A stretch of 25,590 bases of DNA, taken from contig CAXTUB010000024.1 of assembly GCA_964247385.1 (NCBI GenBank), positions 1 through 25,590 on the forward strand, written 5' to 3'. The first letter of the stretch is position 1. Each line of letters opens with the position of its first letter. Below the pieces are notes generated by a model, which searched no databases, was not told where the DNA came from, and saw only the letters and a program-made list of their open reading frames with translations. The DNA comes from TMP-86 sp964247385. GTDB taxonomy: Bacteria > Pseudomonadota > Gammaproteobacteria > Steroidobacterales > Steroidobacteraceae. Both the position numbers and the translations under genes were made by a program. Shown piece by piece: positions 8,878-16,928 of this stretch.

Positions 8878-9614
8878 TGCTCGGCCGCGCAGGCTTCGAA
8901 CACATCGGGCGGCGCGTGCTCACGCCCGAGCTACTGGACGATCTCGCACCCGGCGACGCCGCCGCCATTCGCTCGCGGCGTGATTTGCGGCGCGTGCATC
9001 GCGCCATGGGCTCGGTCGGAGCGCTATTGCGCGCGGTTCGAGCGTTGCGATTGGCAACGCCCAAGCGCGTGCTCGAGCTCGGCGCGGGAGATGGCACATT
9101 GCTGCTGAGATTTGCGCGCCGCTCGGGTTGGCGCAGCGTCCAGCTGACGCTGCTCGATCGGCACGATCTGTTATCGCAGCGAACGCGCGCTGCCTATGAT
9201 GCGCTCGATTGGACAGTCAAGGTGCAAAGTCGCGACGCGCTCGAGTGGGCGCGCGCATCACACCCGATGCGCTACGATTTGTGCATGGCATCGCTGTTCT
9301 TGCATCACTTCGACGATGCGCGTCTCGCAGTGCTGCTGCAAGGCGTGGCCTCCTCGTGCGATGCGTTCGTCGCGCTCGAGCCTCGCCGCGACTGGCTGGG
9401 CCTGATGGGGAGTCATCTCGTCGGCGCACTCGGGGTCAATCGCGTGACGCGGGTGGATGCGGTGAAAAGTGTGGCTGCAGGGTTCCGCGGTCAGGACATC
9501 AGTCGCTTGTGGCCGCGGCGGCGCGAGACAGGCGCTTGGCAGCTGCTCGAAAGCGCTGCGCCCCCATTTGCGCATGTATTCAGCGCCAACGCTCGCCCGA
9601 AGATGCAGGTATGA
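8877..9614 (+). CDS. Class I SAM-dependent methyltransferase of the PKS operon
   Basis: A 245-residue cytosolic methyltransferase with a Rossmann-like SAM fold. Motif I is VLELGAGDGT (65-74), an acidic residue ending strand 2 is seen in TLLDRHD (about 94), and a motif-IV-like DLCMASLFLHHFDD lies at 133-146. The ATG at 8877 overlaps the PKS stop by one base. A GTG directly before it (8874) is an alternative. By position it probably O- or C-methylates the type III PKS product, as the second gene does in the Streptomyces srs alkylresorcinol operon. That function is inferred from context. It ends 12 bp before the FAD oxidoreductase. Confidence 0.85.
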   Translation: MLGRAGFEHIGRRVLTPELLDDLAPGDAAAIRSRRDLRRVHRAMGSVGALLRAVRALRLATPKRVLELGAGDGTLLLRFARRSGWRSVQLTLLDRHDLLSQRTRAAYDALDWTVKVQSRDALEWARASHPMRYDLCMASLFLHHFDDARLAVLLQGVASSCDAFVALEPRRDWLGLMGSHLVGALGVNRVTRVDAVKSVAAGFRGQDISRLWPRRRETGAWQLLESAAPPFAHVFSANARPKMQV

Positions 9615-9626
9615 AAGGCTGCAGTC

Positions 9627-10847
9627 ATGAATGATGTGAACACTCTGGATGCAGAAGTCATCATCATCGGTGCGGGGCCGGCGGGCTCGGCGTGCGCCAT
9701 TCACCTGGCAAGCCGCGGCAGGAAAGTCACGATCATCGAGCAGCACGAATTTCCGCGCGACAAGGTGTGCGGAGAGTGCATGCCTGCAGATGCACTCGCT
9801 CTGCTCGACGATTTGGGCGTGGGCGCCGCAGTGCGTGCCGCGGCGGGGCCTGAAATCACTCATGCCGGCTGGATCGATGGGCATTCCGCGGTGCTTGCGC
9901 GCATGCCGCGCTGCGGTGCGGGCCCGTATGCATACGGGCGGGCGCTTGGGCGTCATCGGCTGGATGTATTGCTTCTCGAGCGTGCGCGAGCGCTCGGAGC
10001 ACACGTCATACAACCGGCGCGCGTGCGCATGATTCGAAGGAGCGGCACGCTTTTGGAGTGCGAGCTGCAGCGCGGCGGGTCGTTCTTGCGCGCGCCGGTC
10101 ATCATCGATGCCCACGGATCCTGGGAGCAATTACGCGGCGCGCAGGCCGGGCATTGTGCACCTGCCAAGCGCGGTCGCGACTTGTTCGCCTTCAAGGCGA
10201 AATTTTCCGCAGCGAAGCTCGACGCCGGCGTTCTACCGGTGTTGGCGTTCGCGGGCGGGTATGGCGGGCTCGTCATCACGGATGACGGCTTACTTACCTT
10301 GGCGGGCTGCATCCGCCGCGATGTGTTGCGCAAGATCCGCGCGCGCGCGCCTGCGATCAGCGCCGCCGCGGCGTTTGAAGCGTACGTGCGTGCGCAGTGT
10401 CCCGTTCTCGATCAGGTGCTGTCGCAAGCACAGCGCGAGAGCGCTTGGCTCGCGGTGGGTCCCTTGCGGACGGGCGCGCATGCGCAATCACCGCCTGGCG
10501 TGTTCAAGGTGGGCAACGCGGCCTGCGAATCTCATCCGCTGATCGGCGAAGGAATTCACCTGGCGCTGCAGTCCGCGGCGATTCTGTCGCGGCATTGGGA
10601 TGCATTGTGCGAAGGCGCGCCGCGCGCACGATCGGCTGCATTGCGCAATTACCAGCGCGAGTGGCGCAGGTGCTCCGCAGCACGCATGCGCCGCGCCGCG
10701 CTGCTCGCGCATCTCGCCATGCACCCCACGTTTTCACGCCCTGTGAGCGCGGTGTTGCGCATGCGGCCTGCCCTGATCTCGCTCGCGGCGCGACTCGCAG
10801 GCAAAGCGCGCGGGCCCTTTCGCGCACGCGCCTCGGCGCTCGCATGA
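9627..10847 (+). CDS. FAD-dependent oxidoreductase (geranylgeranyl reductase/halogenase-like group) of the PKS operon
   Basis: A 406-residue flavoprotein. The N-terminal dinucleotide-binding motif is GAGPAG (15-20) with a following acidic residue in IIEQHEFPRDKVCGE, a pattern shared by geranylgeranyl reductases and flavin halogenases. The second FAD motif reads VGNAACESHPLIGEGIHLAL (295-314). The usual GDAA is GNAA, so Asn replaces the Asp that contacts the FAD ribityl chain. No membrane segment is evident. It probably hydroxylates or otherwise oxidises or reduces the polyketide, by analogy to the hydroxylase of srs-type operons; the reaction is not determinable. AAGG lies about 9 nt before the ATG. 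Its stop overlaps the ACP start as ATGA (10844-10847). Confidence 0.85.
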   Translation: MNDVNTLDAEVIIIGAGPAGSACAIHLASRGRKVTIIEQHEFPRDKVCGECMPADALALLDDLGVGAAVRAAAGPEITHAGWIDGHSAVLARMPRCGAGPYAYGRALGRHRLDVLLLERARALGAHVIQPARVRMIRRSGTLLECELQRGGSFLRAPVIIDAHGSWEQLRGAQAGHCAPAKRGRDLFAFKAKFSAAKLDAGVLPVLAFAGGYGGLVITDDGLLTLAGCIRRDVLRKIRARAPAISAAAAFEAYVRAQCPVLDQVLSQAQRESAWLAVGPLRTGAHAQSPPGVFKVGNAACESHPLIGEGIHLALQSAAILSRHWDALCEGAPRARSAALRNYQREWRRCSAARMRRAALLAHLAMHPTFSRPVSAVLRMRPALISLAARLAGKARGPFRARASALA

Positions 10848-11116
10848 TTTCCGATCATGACCCGCCGCCTGCCGGCACGCTCGAGGCTCTGCAAGAAATT
10901 TTGATCGCCAAATTCGGCATGAAGCGTGCGCAGCTGGGGCCTGATGCGCAGCTGGCATCGCTCGGCGTGGATTCCCTCGGCGTGCTCGAAATGATGTTCG
11001 AAATCGAAGATCGATTCGCTTTGAAGATCAAGGATGACGTGCCCACGGGCCTCGTGACGCTCGGTGACGTGGTGACCTATGTGGATGGTCTGCTTGCGCG
11101 GCGCCGCGGCGCGTGA
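10844..11116 (+). CDS. Acyl carrier protein dedicated to the PKS operon
   Basis: A 90-residue acyl carrier protein. The 4'-phosphopantetheine attachment site is S44 in the context LASLGVDSLGVLEMMFEIED, followed by the acidic helix III region and a typical TLGDVVTYV end. It overlaps the upstream FAD gene by 4 nt (ATGA) and the downstream ketosynthase by 4 nt (GTGA at 11113-11116), so the three are translationally coupled. Type III PKSs normally work on CoA esters and need no ACP. A dedicated ACP next to a FabF-like enzyme suggests that an acyl-ACP is made or elongated here and then handed to the PKS. This is inferred from context. Confidence 0.92.
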   Translation: MISDHDPPPAGTLEALQEILIAKFGMKRAQLGPDAQLASLGVDSLGVLEMMFEIEDRFALKIKDDVPTGLVTLGDVVTYVDGLLARRRGA

Positions 11117-12360
11117 ATCCACGACGAGTCGCGATCACCGGGCTCGGCGTCATCGCCCCGCTCGGAGATCGTGTCGATGCGCTCCTCGACCAACTCGAGC
11201 AGGGCCGATCCGGAATCGTCACTCTGCCGCCGGCGTTGAGCGAGAACTTGCGCTCGCCCATCGCGGCCCGAGCCGTCTTCGATGGCGGAGCGCGGCTCGA
11301 TGCGGCCCGCTCGCGCCTGCTCGATCGTGTGTCGCAAATGGCGCTTGCCGCGGCGGCCCAAGCCGTCGCGGATTCGGGCATTGAGTTTTCGCGCGCAGCG
11401 CGCGAGCGCTGCGGAGTGTTCGCAGGCACGGGAATGGGTGGCGCACAGAGCAGCGATGAGGGCTATCGCGTGCTGTACGCGGAGGGTTCCGACCGCATCC
11501 GGCCCAACACCGTGTTGCTTTCCATGAGCAATGCCGCGGCCTCATGGATCGGCATCGAATACGGCCTCGAAGGACCCAATCTCACGTTCTCGACGGCATG
11601 TTCGTCATCGGCCGTCGCCATCGGCGAGGCGGCGCAACGAATTCGCCATGCGAACGCGGACGTCATGATTGCGGGCGGCAGTGAAGCGCCGTTGTGCGCT
11701 GGGGTGCTGCACGCGTGGAATGCCATGCGCGTACTGGCCACTGCGGATGCTCGCAATCCAAGCGAGTCATGCCGGCCGTTCTCGCGCGACCGCTCCGGCT
11801 TGGTGCTTGGAGAGGGCGCCGCGTTCGTGGTGATGGAGAGCGCGCAGCACGCGCAGGCGCGCGGCGCGCGCATCCACGCCTATCTTGACGGGTATGGCTT
11901 GACGACGGATGCGGCGCACATCACTCGGCCAACGGTGCGAGGCCAGGCGCGCGCGATGCAGGCCGCGCTCGATGACGCGCGCATGCATCCGCGGGAGTTG
12001 GATTACATCAATGCGCACGGCACGGCCACACAGCAGAACGATGCCACCGAAACGGATGCCATCAAGCACGTATTCGGCGAGCATGCACGCGCACTTCCTA
12101 TCAGCTCCACCAAATCAATGCACGGTCACCTGCTCGGTGCCGCCGGAGCGCTCGAGTTGATCATCGCCATTGGCGCAATCAATCGCCGTGTTTTGCCGCC
12201 CACCATGCACTTGCGCGAGCCGGATCCGCAATGCGACCTGGACTACGTCGCCGGTGCGGCGCGCGCCGTGCGCACTCTCACGTCCGTCATGTCGAACTCG
12301 TTTGCCTTCGGCGGCACCAACGCAGTGCTCATCGCCACGACGCGCGATTCGCCGGTATAG
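11113..12360 (+). CDS. Beta-ketoacyl-ACP synthase II (FabF)-like ketosynthase of the PKS operon
   Basis: A 415-residue condensing enzyme starting at a GTG that overlaps the ACP stop. The KAS I/II catalytic set is intact: C163 (STACSSS), H302 (NAHGTAT), K334 and H337 (STKSMHGHLLGAAGA), plus the NSFAFGGTN loop at 395-403. The active-site cysteine shows it is a true condensing enzyme and not a chain-length-factor type partner. It would elongate acyl chains on the ACP with malonyl-ACP. The housekeeping fabF normally sits in a fab cluster, so this copy is probably specialised for the PKS pathway. The next gene begins 29 bp downstream with no hairpin between, so read-through is likely. Confidence 0.92.
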   Translation: MNPRRVAITGLGVIAPLGDRVDALLDQLEQGRSGIVTLPPALSENLRSPIAARAVFDGGARLDAARSRLLDRVSQMALAAAAQAVADSGIEFSRAARERCGVFAGTGMGGAQSSDEGYRVLYAEGSDRIRPNTVLLSMSNAAASWIGIEYGLEGPNLTFSTACSSSAVAIGEAAQRIRHANADVMIAGGSEAPLCAGVLHAWNAMRVLATADARNPSESCRPFSRDRSGLVLGEGAAFVVMESAQHAQARGARIHAYLDGYGLTTDAAHITRPTVRGQARAMQAALDDARMHPRELDYINAHGTATQQNDATETDAIKHVFGEHARALPISSTKSMHGHLLGAAGALELIIAIGAINRRVLPPTMHLREPDPQCDLDYVAGAARAVRTLTSVMSNSFAFGGTNAVLIATTRDSPV

Positions 12361-12389
12361 AATCGAGCGTCATTTGTGGGGATGTGAAC

Positions 12390-13883
12390 ATGGCTGATTC
12401 GACGGACGCGTTGGCTGGCATCGCGTCGGGCATTCCGGGCCTCGATGAAATTCTCAACGGGGGCCTGGTGCCGAACCGGATTTTTCTGGTGGAGGGTCGC
12501 CCCGGCGCCGGCAAGACGACGTTGTCCCTGCAGTTTTTGCTCGCCGGGGCATCCGCAGGCGAAAAGTGCATGTACATCACGCTTGCGGAGACGCGCGATG
12601 AGCTGCGCACGAATGCAGCCTCGCACGGCTGGTCGCTCGATCGCATCGACATTCGGGAATACATCGGTTTCGAAGCCGCGCTGAACGCGGATGACGAGCT
12701 CACCATGTTCCGCTCATCGGAAATCGAGCTGAGCGAGACCATGGCGCGCATCCTGGCCGACATCCAGCAACAAAATCCACACCGTCTGGTCATCGACTCG
12801 CTGTCGGAATTCCGGCTGTTGTCGGAGACGGCGCTGCGCTACCGCCGCCAGCTCCTGGCGCTGAAGCGATACTTTGCCGATCACCAAATCACCGTACTGC
12901 TGCTCGACGATCAGACCGATCCCAGTCACACGCCGCATTCGGAAAGTGTGGCCCATGGCATCATCTCGCTCGAGCAGATCATTACCGGCTATGGCTCCGA
13001 CCGCCGGCGGCTGCGCGTTCGCAAGATGCGTGGCCGCGCTTTTCGCGCAGGTTTGCACGACTACGCCATCCTCACCGGCGGCATGCACGTGTTTCCGAGA
13101 CTGATTGCCGCCGAACACCATTCCGACTTCGAGCGCGTGGCCATTCCGAGCGGCTTGCCCACACTCGATGCGCTGCTTGGCGGCGGCCCGCAGGCGGGCA
13201 CGAGCACATTGCTGATTGGGCCCGCGGGCTGCGGCAAGACTACCGTGGCCATGCAATACGTGGCGGCCACCGCGGCGCGGAAGCAGCGGGCGTCGGTGTT
13301 CATGTTTGACGAGTTGCGCGGACTCTTGGTCGACCGGATGAAAGAAGTCGGTCTCGACCTCGAGCCGCTGCTCGCATCGAACATGCTGTCGCTGCGGCAG
13401 GTGGACCCGACCGAGTTGTCGCCCGGAGAGTTCGCAGCTGAGGTGCGCCGTCACGTCGATGAGCAGGGCACGCAGCTGTTGGTCATCGACAGCTTGAACG
13501 GATATTTGAATGCGATGCCGCATGAGGAGTTCCTGCCGGCGCAATTGCACGAGCTGTTCACTTATTTGGGGCAAAGGGGCGTCGCGACTTTGTGGATCGT
13601 CGGTCAGCAAGGGATCGTCGGCGCTGCCATGCCGGTTCCGGTGGATGCGAGCTATCTGGCCGATTCGGTGATTCTGTTTCGATATTTCGAGGCCAGCGGG
13701 ACGGTGCGCAAGGCCATCTCGGTCACCAAGAAACGCGGCGGTACGCACGAGAACACCATTCGTGAATTGTTCATCGACGGGAGCGGCGTCCGCGTCGGCA
13801 GGCCCTTGCTGGAGTTTCGCGGCATACTCACTGGTATTCCGGAATTCATCGGCGTCAGCACGGGCGAAATGGCGGGGCGATGA
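12390..13883 (+). CDS. KaiC-like double-domain RecA-fold ATPase
   Basis: A 497-residue protein with two tandem KaiC/RecA ATPase domains. Walker A motifs are GRPGAGKT (36-43) and GPAGCGKT (278-285). Walker B-like strands are HRLVIDSLSEF (about 132-142) and LLVIDSLNGY. The paired catalytic glutamates of cyanobacterial KaiC are changed: LAET in domain 1 (E68 kept, first E is A) and FDEL in domain 2. In the autophosphorylation segment VDASYLADS, S422 aligns with KaiC S431, but Y423 replaces T432. The ATG has GGGGA upstream. It overlaps the histidine kinase by 4 nt (ATGA). No kaiA or kaiB is present in the window, so a clock is not implied; a signalling scaffold or switch is more likely. Confidence 0.9.
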   Translation: MADSTDALAGIASGIPGLDEILNGGLVPNRIFLVEGRPGAGKTTLSLQFLLAGASAGEKCMYITLAETRDELRTNAASHGWSLDRIDIREYIGFEAALNADDELTMFRSSEIELSETMARILADIQQQNPHRLVIDSLSEFRLLSETALRYRRQLLALKRYFADHQITVLLLDDQTDPSHTPHSESVAHGIISLEQIITGYGSDRRRLRVRKMRGRAFRAGLHDYAILTGGMHVFPRLIAAEHHSDFERVAIPSGLPTLDALLGGGPQAGTSTLLIGPAGCGKTTVAMQYVAATAARKQRASVFMFDELRGLLVDRMKEVGLDLEPLLASNMLSLRQVDPTELSPGEFAAEVRRHVDEQGTQLLVIDSLNGYLNAMPHEEFLPAQLHELFTYLGQRGVATLWIVGQQGIVGAAMPVPVDASYLADSVILFRYFEASGTVRKAISVTKKRGGTHENTIRELFIDGSGVRVGRPLLEFRGILTGIPEFIGVSTGEMAGR

Positions 13884-15460
13884 TGTCTGCATGTGCCGAA
13901 TCGCGCGAGGCCCGGTCTTCCACTGAGTTTCGCGTCCTCGTGCTGGCTCCGACCGCGCGGGATGCGGAGGTCGCCGCGCGCTTGCTCGCCGAATTTGCCA
14001 TCACCGCGGAGCAATGCTCCTCGCAACTCGGGTTCGCGGCGGAATTCGCGCGCGGCGCGGGCGTGCTGGTGATGACGAACGATCTCGCGCGTTCGGATTC
14101 GTTGCTGCAGGCGGTGCGGCATTGCCTCAAATCGCAACCTGAGTGGTCCGAGATCCCCGTCATCTGCCTTGCCCGGCCAGGCACCACACCTGAAGCACAG
14201 GAGCTGCGCGAGCTCCCGGGGGTCGTGCTGGTGGATCGCCCCGTGCAAGCGCGGCCTTTCGTGAGTGCGGTGCAAGCTGGTTTGCGCGCACGTGCGCGCC
14301 AGTATCAGATTCGCGATCAGCTCACGCAGATCCAGGCGAAGAACGCGGAGCTCGAGGAGTCCACCAGCGCAAAAGATGAATTTCTGGCGACGCTATCGCA
14401 TGAATTGCGAAATCCGCTGAGCGCCATGTTGTCCGCAAGCACGTTGCTGGAACGCGCGCACGGCGATGAGCGCAAGACCGCGCTTGCGCGCAGCACGATG
14501 AAGCGGCAAATCCAGCAGATGAGCCGGCTTCTCGATGACTTGCTCGACATCGCGCGCATGACGCGCGGACGGTTCGAGCTGCGCAAGCACCGCGTGGATC
14601 TGGATGAAATCCTGAAGACCGCGCTCGATGCCAGCCGGCCTGGAATCGAGCAGCGTCAACACGAGCTCGTGGTCTCGACGCCCATGGAACAGATCTCACT
14701 CGATGCAGACCCGGTGCGCATTTCACAAGTTATCGCGAACTTGCTGACCAATGCGTCCAAGTACACCGATCGTCATGGCCGTATCAGCCTCGATGTGGAG
14801 CCGGTGGGCGGCTCGGTTCAAATCCGCGTCCAAGATAGCGGCATCGGCATCCCGGAAGATTCCCTGACTTCGATCTTTGGCATGTTCTCTCAGCTTCGCC
14901 CCGCACTCGAGCGTTCCGAAGGAGGTCTTGGCATCGGGCTGGCGCTTGCCAAGCGCATCGTCGAATTGCACGGCGGCACCATCGAGGCGCGTAGCGACGG
15001 GGCAGGACGGGGAAGCGAGTTTCGGGTGACGCTGCCCGTCGCCGGCGAGAATGCTGAAAGAAACCGCGAAGTCGCGTGTCAAAGCCAAAGCACGCGGCAA
15101 TGCGCCATTTTGGTGGCGGACGATAACGACGACGGTCTGTCATCGCTCGCATCTCTTCTCGCCATGGAGGGCCACACGGTGTATGAAGCCCGAGATGGTT
15201 TGGGCGCGCTGCGCATTGCGCAGACCTCGAAGCTCGACGCCGCCCTTCTCGACATCGGAATGCCGGGAATGAATGGCTATGACGTCGCACGCCACATCCG
15301 CGCTTCGCCCAGCAACTCATCGGCCAAGCTGATCGCGCTCACGGGCTGGGGCCAGCCGCACGACAAGCAAAATGCACGGGATGCGGGCTTCGATCACCAC
15401 ATCACGAAGCCCGTGGATTTGGACAAGCTGAAATCGCTCTTGGATTCGGCTAGCAGCTAA
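13880..15460 (+). CDS. Soluble hybrid sensor histidine kinase with N-terminal pseudo-receiver and C-terminal receiver
   Basis: A 526-residue protein without membrane segments. Residues 17-137 look like a degenerate receiver domain. A short coiled coil (about 140-163) leads into HisKA with phospho-accepting H174 (LSHELRNPL). The HATPase domain has the N box NLLTNASKY, the G1 box DSGIGIP and the G2 region GLGIGLALAKR. The C-terminal receiver (about 409-524) has D414/D415, phospho-site D458 (LLDIGMPGMNG), T488 and K510. It starts inside the KaiC-like stop codon (13880-13883), so the two proteins are probably made together and may interact. It has no DNA-binding output, so a further partner is expected elsewhere. 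An ATG at 13883 is an equal alternative start. Confidence 0.92.
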   Translation: MMSACAESREARSSTEFRVLVLAPTARDAEVAARLLAEFAITAEQCSSQLGFAAEFARGAGVLVMTNDLARSDSLLQAVRHCLKSQPEWSEIPVICLARPGTTPEAQELRELPGVVLVDRPVQARPFVSAVQAGLRARARQYQIRDQLTQIQAKNAELEESTSAKDEFLATLSHELRNPLSAMLSASTLLERAHGDERKTALARSTMKRQIQQMSRLLDDLLDIARMTRGRFELRKHRVDLDEILKTALDASRPGIEQRQHELVVSTPMEQISLDADPVRISQVIANLLTNASKYTDRHGRISLDVEPVGGSVQIRVQDSGIGIPEDSLTSIFGMFSQLRPALERSEGGLGIGLALAKRIVELHGGTIEARSDGAGRGSEFRVTLPVAGENAERNREVACQSQSTRQCAILVADDNDDGLSSLASLLAMEGHTVYEARDGLGALRIAQTSKLDAALLDIGMPGMNGYDVARHIRASPSNSSAKLIALTGWGQPHDKQNARDAGFDHHITKPVDLDKLKSLLDSASS

Positions 15461-15478
15461 CGGCTAGCAAGCGCCGCC

Positions 15479-16201
15479 TCAAGTCTTACCACTCTCCGCG
15501 ACTCGCAAGTCCTCGATGATTTCTCCGAGTTGCTCGGTCTCGTGAACGGCGTCGCGAAAATCTTCAGCGATGGCCGCTTGAAACCACGTACGCATCGAGG
15601 AAAGATCGAGCAGCATGCGCGCATAGCGCAGGGACGCTTCGTCGAGCGGAGGCGAGTACGTTCGGATGCGGAAGGCCACCGGCGCGAAGAAGGCATCGAC
15701 TGCCGTAAAACGGGCGCCTGCAAGAAAAGGTCCGCCGAATGTGCGAAGGCCCTCGCGCCAAAGCTCACTCAGACGCGCGAAATCCGCCAGCGTCTCTTCG
15801 GGAAATCGGTCCATGCGGACGCGAAGCCCCACGCTCATGCTGCAGGTCGACCGAAAGCCACTGAAGCCTGAATGCATCTCGGCCGAAGCGCAGCGCGCCC
15901 AGGCGCGGGCGCGCGCATCCTCGGGCCACACGCGAGGGTACCGCTCGGCGAGGTATTCGATGATCGCCAACGAATCCCAGACCGCGAGCGGGCCGTCGAT
16001 GAGGCAAGGCACTTTCCCGCTCGGGGAGAATCGGCGAAAACTGGCTGCTTCGCTTGGATCGCCAAACGACCTCAGGCGCTCCTCGAATGGGATACCCAAT
16101 TCGCGCATCAACACCCAGGGCCGGAGCGACCAGGACGAATAGTTCTTGTTGGCGATGTATAGGATTGGACAATCGCCGGATGGGCGGGCGGCGGCGCTCA
16201 T
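15479..16201 (-). CDS. Glutathione S-transferase family protein
   Basis: A 240-residue cytosolic GST-fold protein. The thioredoxin-like N-terminal domain shows ANKNYSSWSLRPW, with candidate catalytic serines S22/S23, then GKVPCLIDGPLAVWDSLAIIEYLAE, which holds the cis-Pro and the glutathione gamma-glutamyl-binding acidic/Ser pair. An all-helical C-terminal domain follows from about residue 105. The substrate is unknown. Its ATG overlaps the rpiA stop (ATGA at 16198-16201), so it is the second gene of an rpiA operon. It converges with the hybrid kinase gene 18 bp away. Serine-type GSTs of this sort often act in detoxification or aromatic degradation, but nothing here narrows it down. Confidence 0.9.
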   Translation of the reverse strand: MSAAARPSGDCPILYIANKNYSSWSLRPWVLMRELGIPFEERLRSFGDPSEAASFRRFSPSGKVPCLIDGPLAVWDSLAIIEYLAERYPRVWPEDARARAWARCASAEMHSGFSGFRSTCSMSVGLRVRMDRFPEETLADFARLSELWREGLRTFGGPFLAGARFTAVDAFFAPVAFRIRTYSPPLDEASLRYARMLLDLSSMRTWFQAAIAEDFRDAVHETEQLGEIIEDLRVAESGKT

Positions 16202-16860
16202 CGTACTTCGATGGTCTCCACTCCGTTATCGCTTCCGATGAGCAGCACGTCCGCGCCGCGCGCCGCGAACAAGCCCACCGTCACGACACCGGGGATCATG
16301 CTGAGCTCAGTTTCGAGTGTGACGGGATCGGCGATTCGCAGTCCGTGCACATCCAAGATGGCATTGCCGTTGTCGGTCACCACGCCTTCACGCCATACCG
16401 GCAGTGCACCCATTGAGCTCAAACGCCGCGCGACGAGTGAGCGCGCCATGGGAATGACCTCGATGGGTAACGGAAATCGGCCGAGCGTTGCGACCAGCTT
16501 GGTCTCGTCGATCATGCAGACGAAACTTGCGGCAGCGGCCGCGGCGATCTTCTCGCGCGTCAATGCACCTCCGCCGCCCTTGATCAGATCGCCGTCTCGC
16601 GTGGCTTCGTCGGCGCCGTCGAAATACACGCCGATCTCGCCTGTGGTATTGAGATCGGCTTCCTCGATGCGCGCCTTACGCAACAATTCGCTCGTGGCGC
16701 GCGAACTCGACACCGCGCCGCGCAAAGGAAATTTGAGGGTTTTGAGCGCATCGATGAAAAAGTTCACCGTCGAGCCGGTGCCGATGCCGATGACCGCATC
16801 TTCAGGCACCCAAGCCAGAGCCGATGCGGCGACGGCGCGCTTCTTTTCATCTTGAGTCAT
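16198..16860 (-). CDS. rpiA: Ribose-5-phosphate isomerase A
   Basis: A 220-residue enzyme interconverting ribose-5-phosphate and ribulose-5-phosphate in the pentose phosphate pathway. The key motifs are GIGTGSTV (25-32, phosphate binding), FDGADE (80-85, with D81 and D84) and KGGGGALTREK (94-104, including K94 and the catalytic E103). The length matches the E. coli enzyme (219). The ATG at 16858-16860 is followed directly by MTQDEKK, the common N-terminus. The gene is translationally coupled to a GST gene. A terminator hairpin of the upstream small gene ends 24 bp before its start, so rpiA may have its own promoter or depend on read-through. Confidence 0.97.
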   Translation of the reverse strand: MTQDEKKRAVAASALAWVPEDAVIGIGTGSTVNFFIDALKTLKFPLRGAVSSSRATSELLRKARIEEADLNTTGEIGVYFDGADEATRDGDLIKGGGGALTREKIAAAAAASFVCMIDETKLVATLGRFPLPIEVIPMARSLVARRLSSMGALPVWREGVVTDNGNAILDVHGLRIADPVTLETELSMIPGVVTVGLFAARGADVLLIGSDNGVETIEVR

Positions 16861-16884
16861 GCGATCGACCTACCCCAGAAACAA

Positions 16885-16908
16885 CTGTGCCCGCTTTCGC
16901 GGGCACAG
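16885..16908 (-). terminator. Intrinsic terminator of the Lys/Ala-rich small gene
   Basis: A perfect 10-bp inverted repeat, CTGTGCCCGC (16885-16894) and GCGGGCACAG (16899-16908), surrounds a four-base loop. Read on the minus strand it is followed by TTGTTTC. It lies 20 bp after the stop of the 21-codon gene, separating it from rpiA. Confidence 0.8.
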
Positions 16909-16928
16909 TAATCGATCAACTTGAAGGC

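Noticed and set aside
12390..15460. A circadian clock operon
   Set aside because: No kaiA or kaiB is present, and the KaiC-like protein has altered phospho-sites. Only a KaiC-like switch with a kinase is supported.
15448..15469. Direct repeat CGGCTAGCA around the hybrid kinase stop codon
   Set aside because: Two nine-base copies 14 bp apart without further copies or hairpin quality; probably chance in the short convergent gap.
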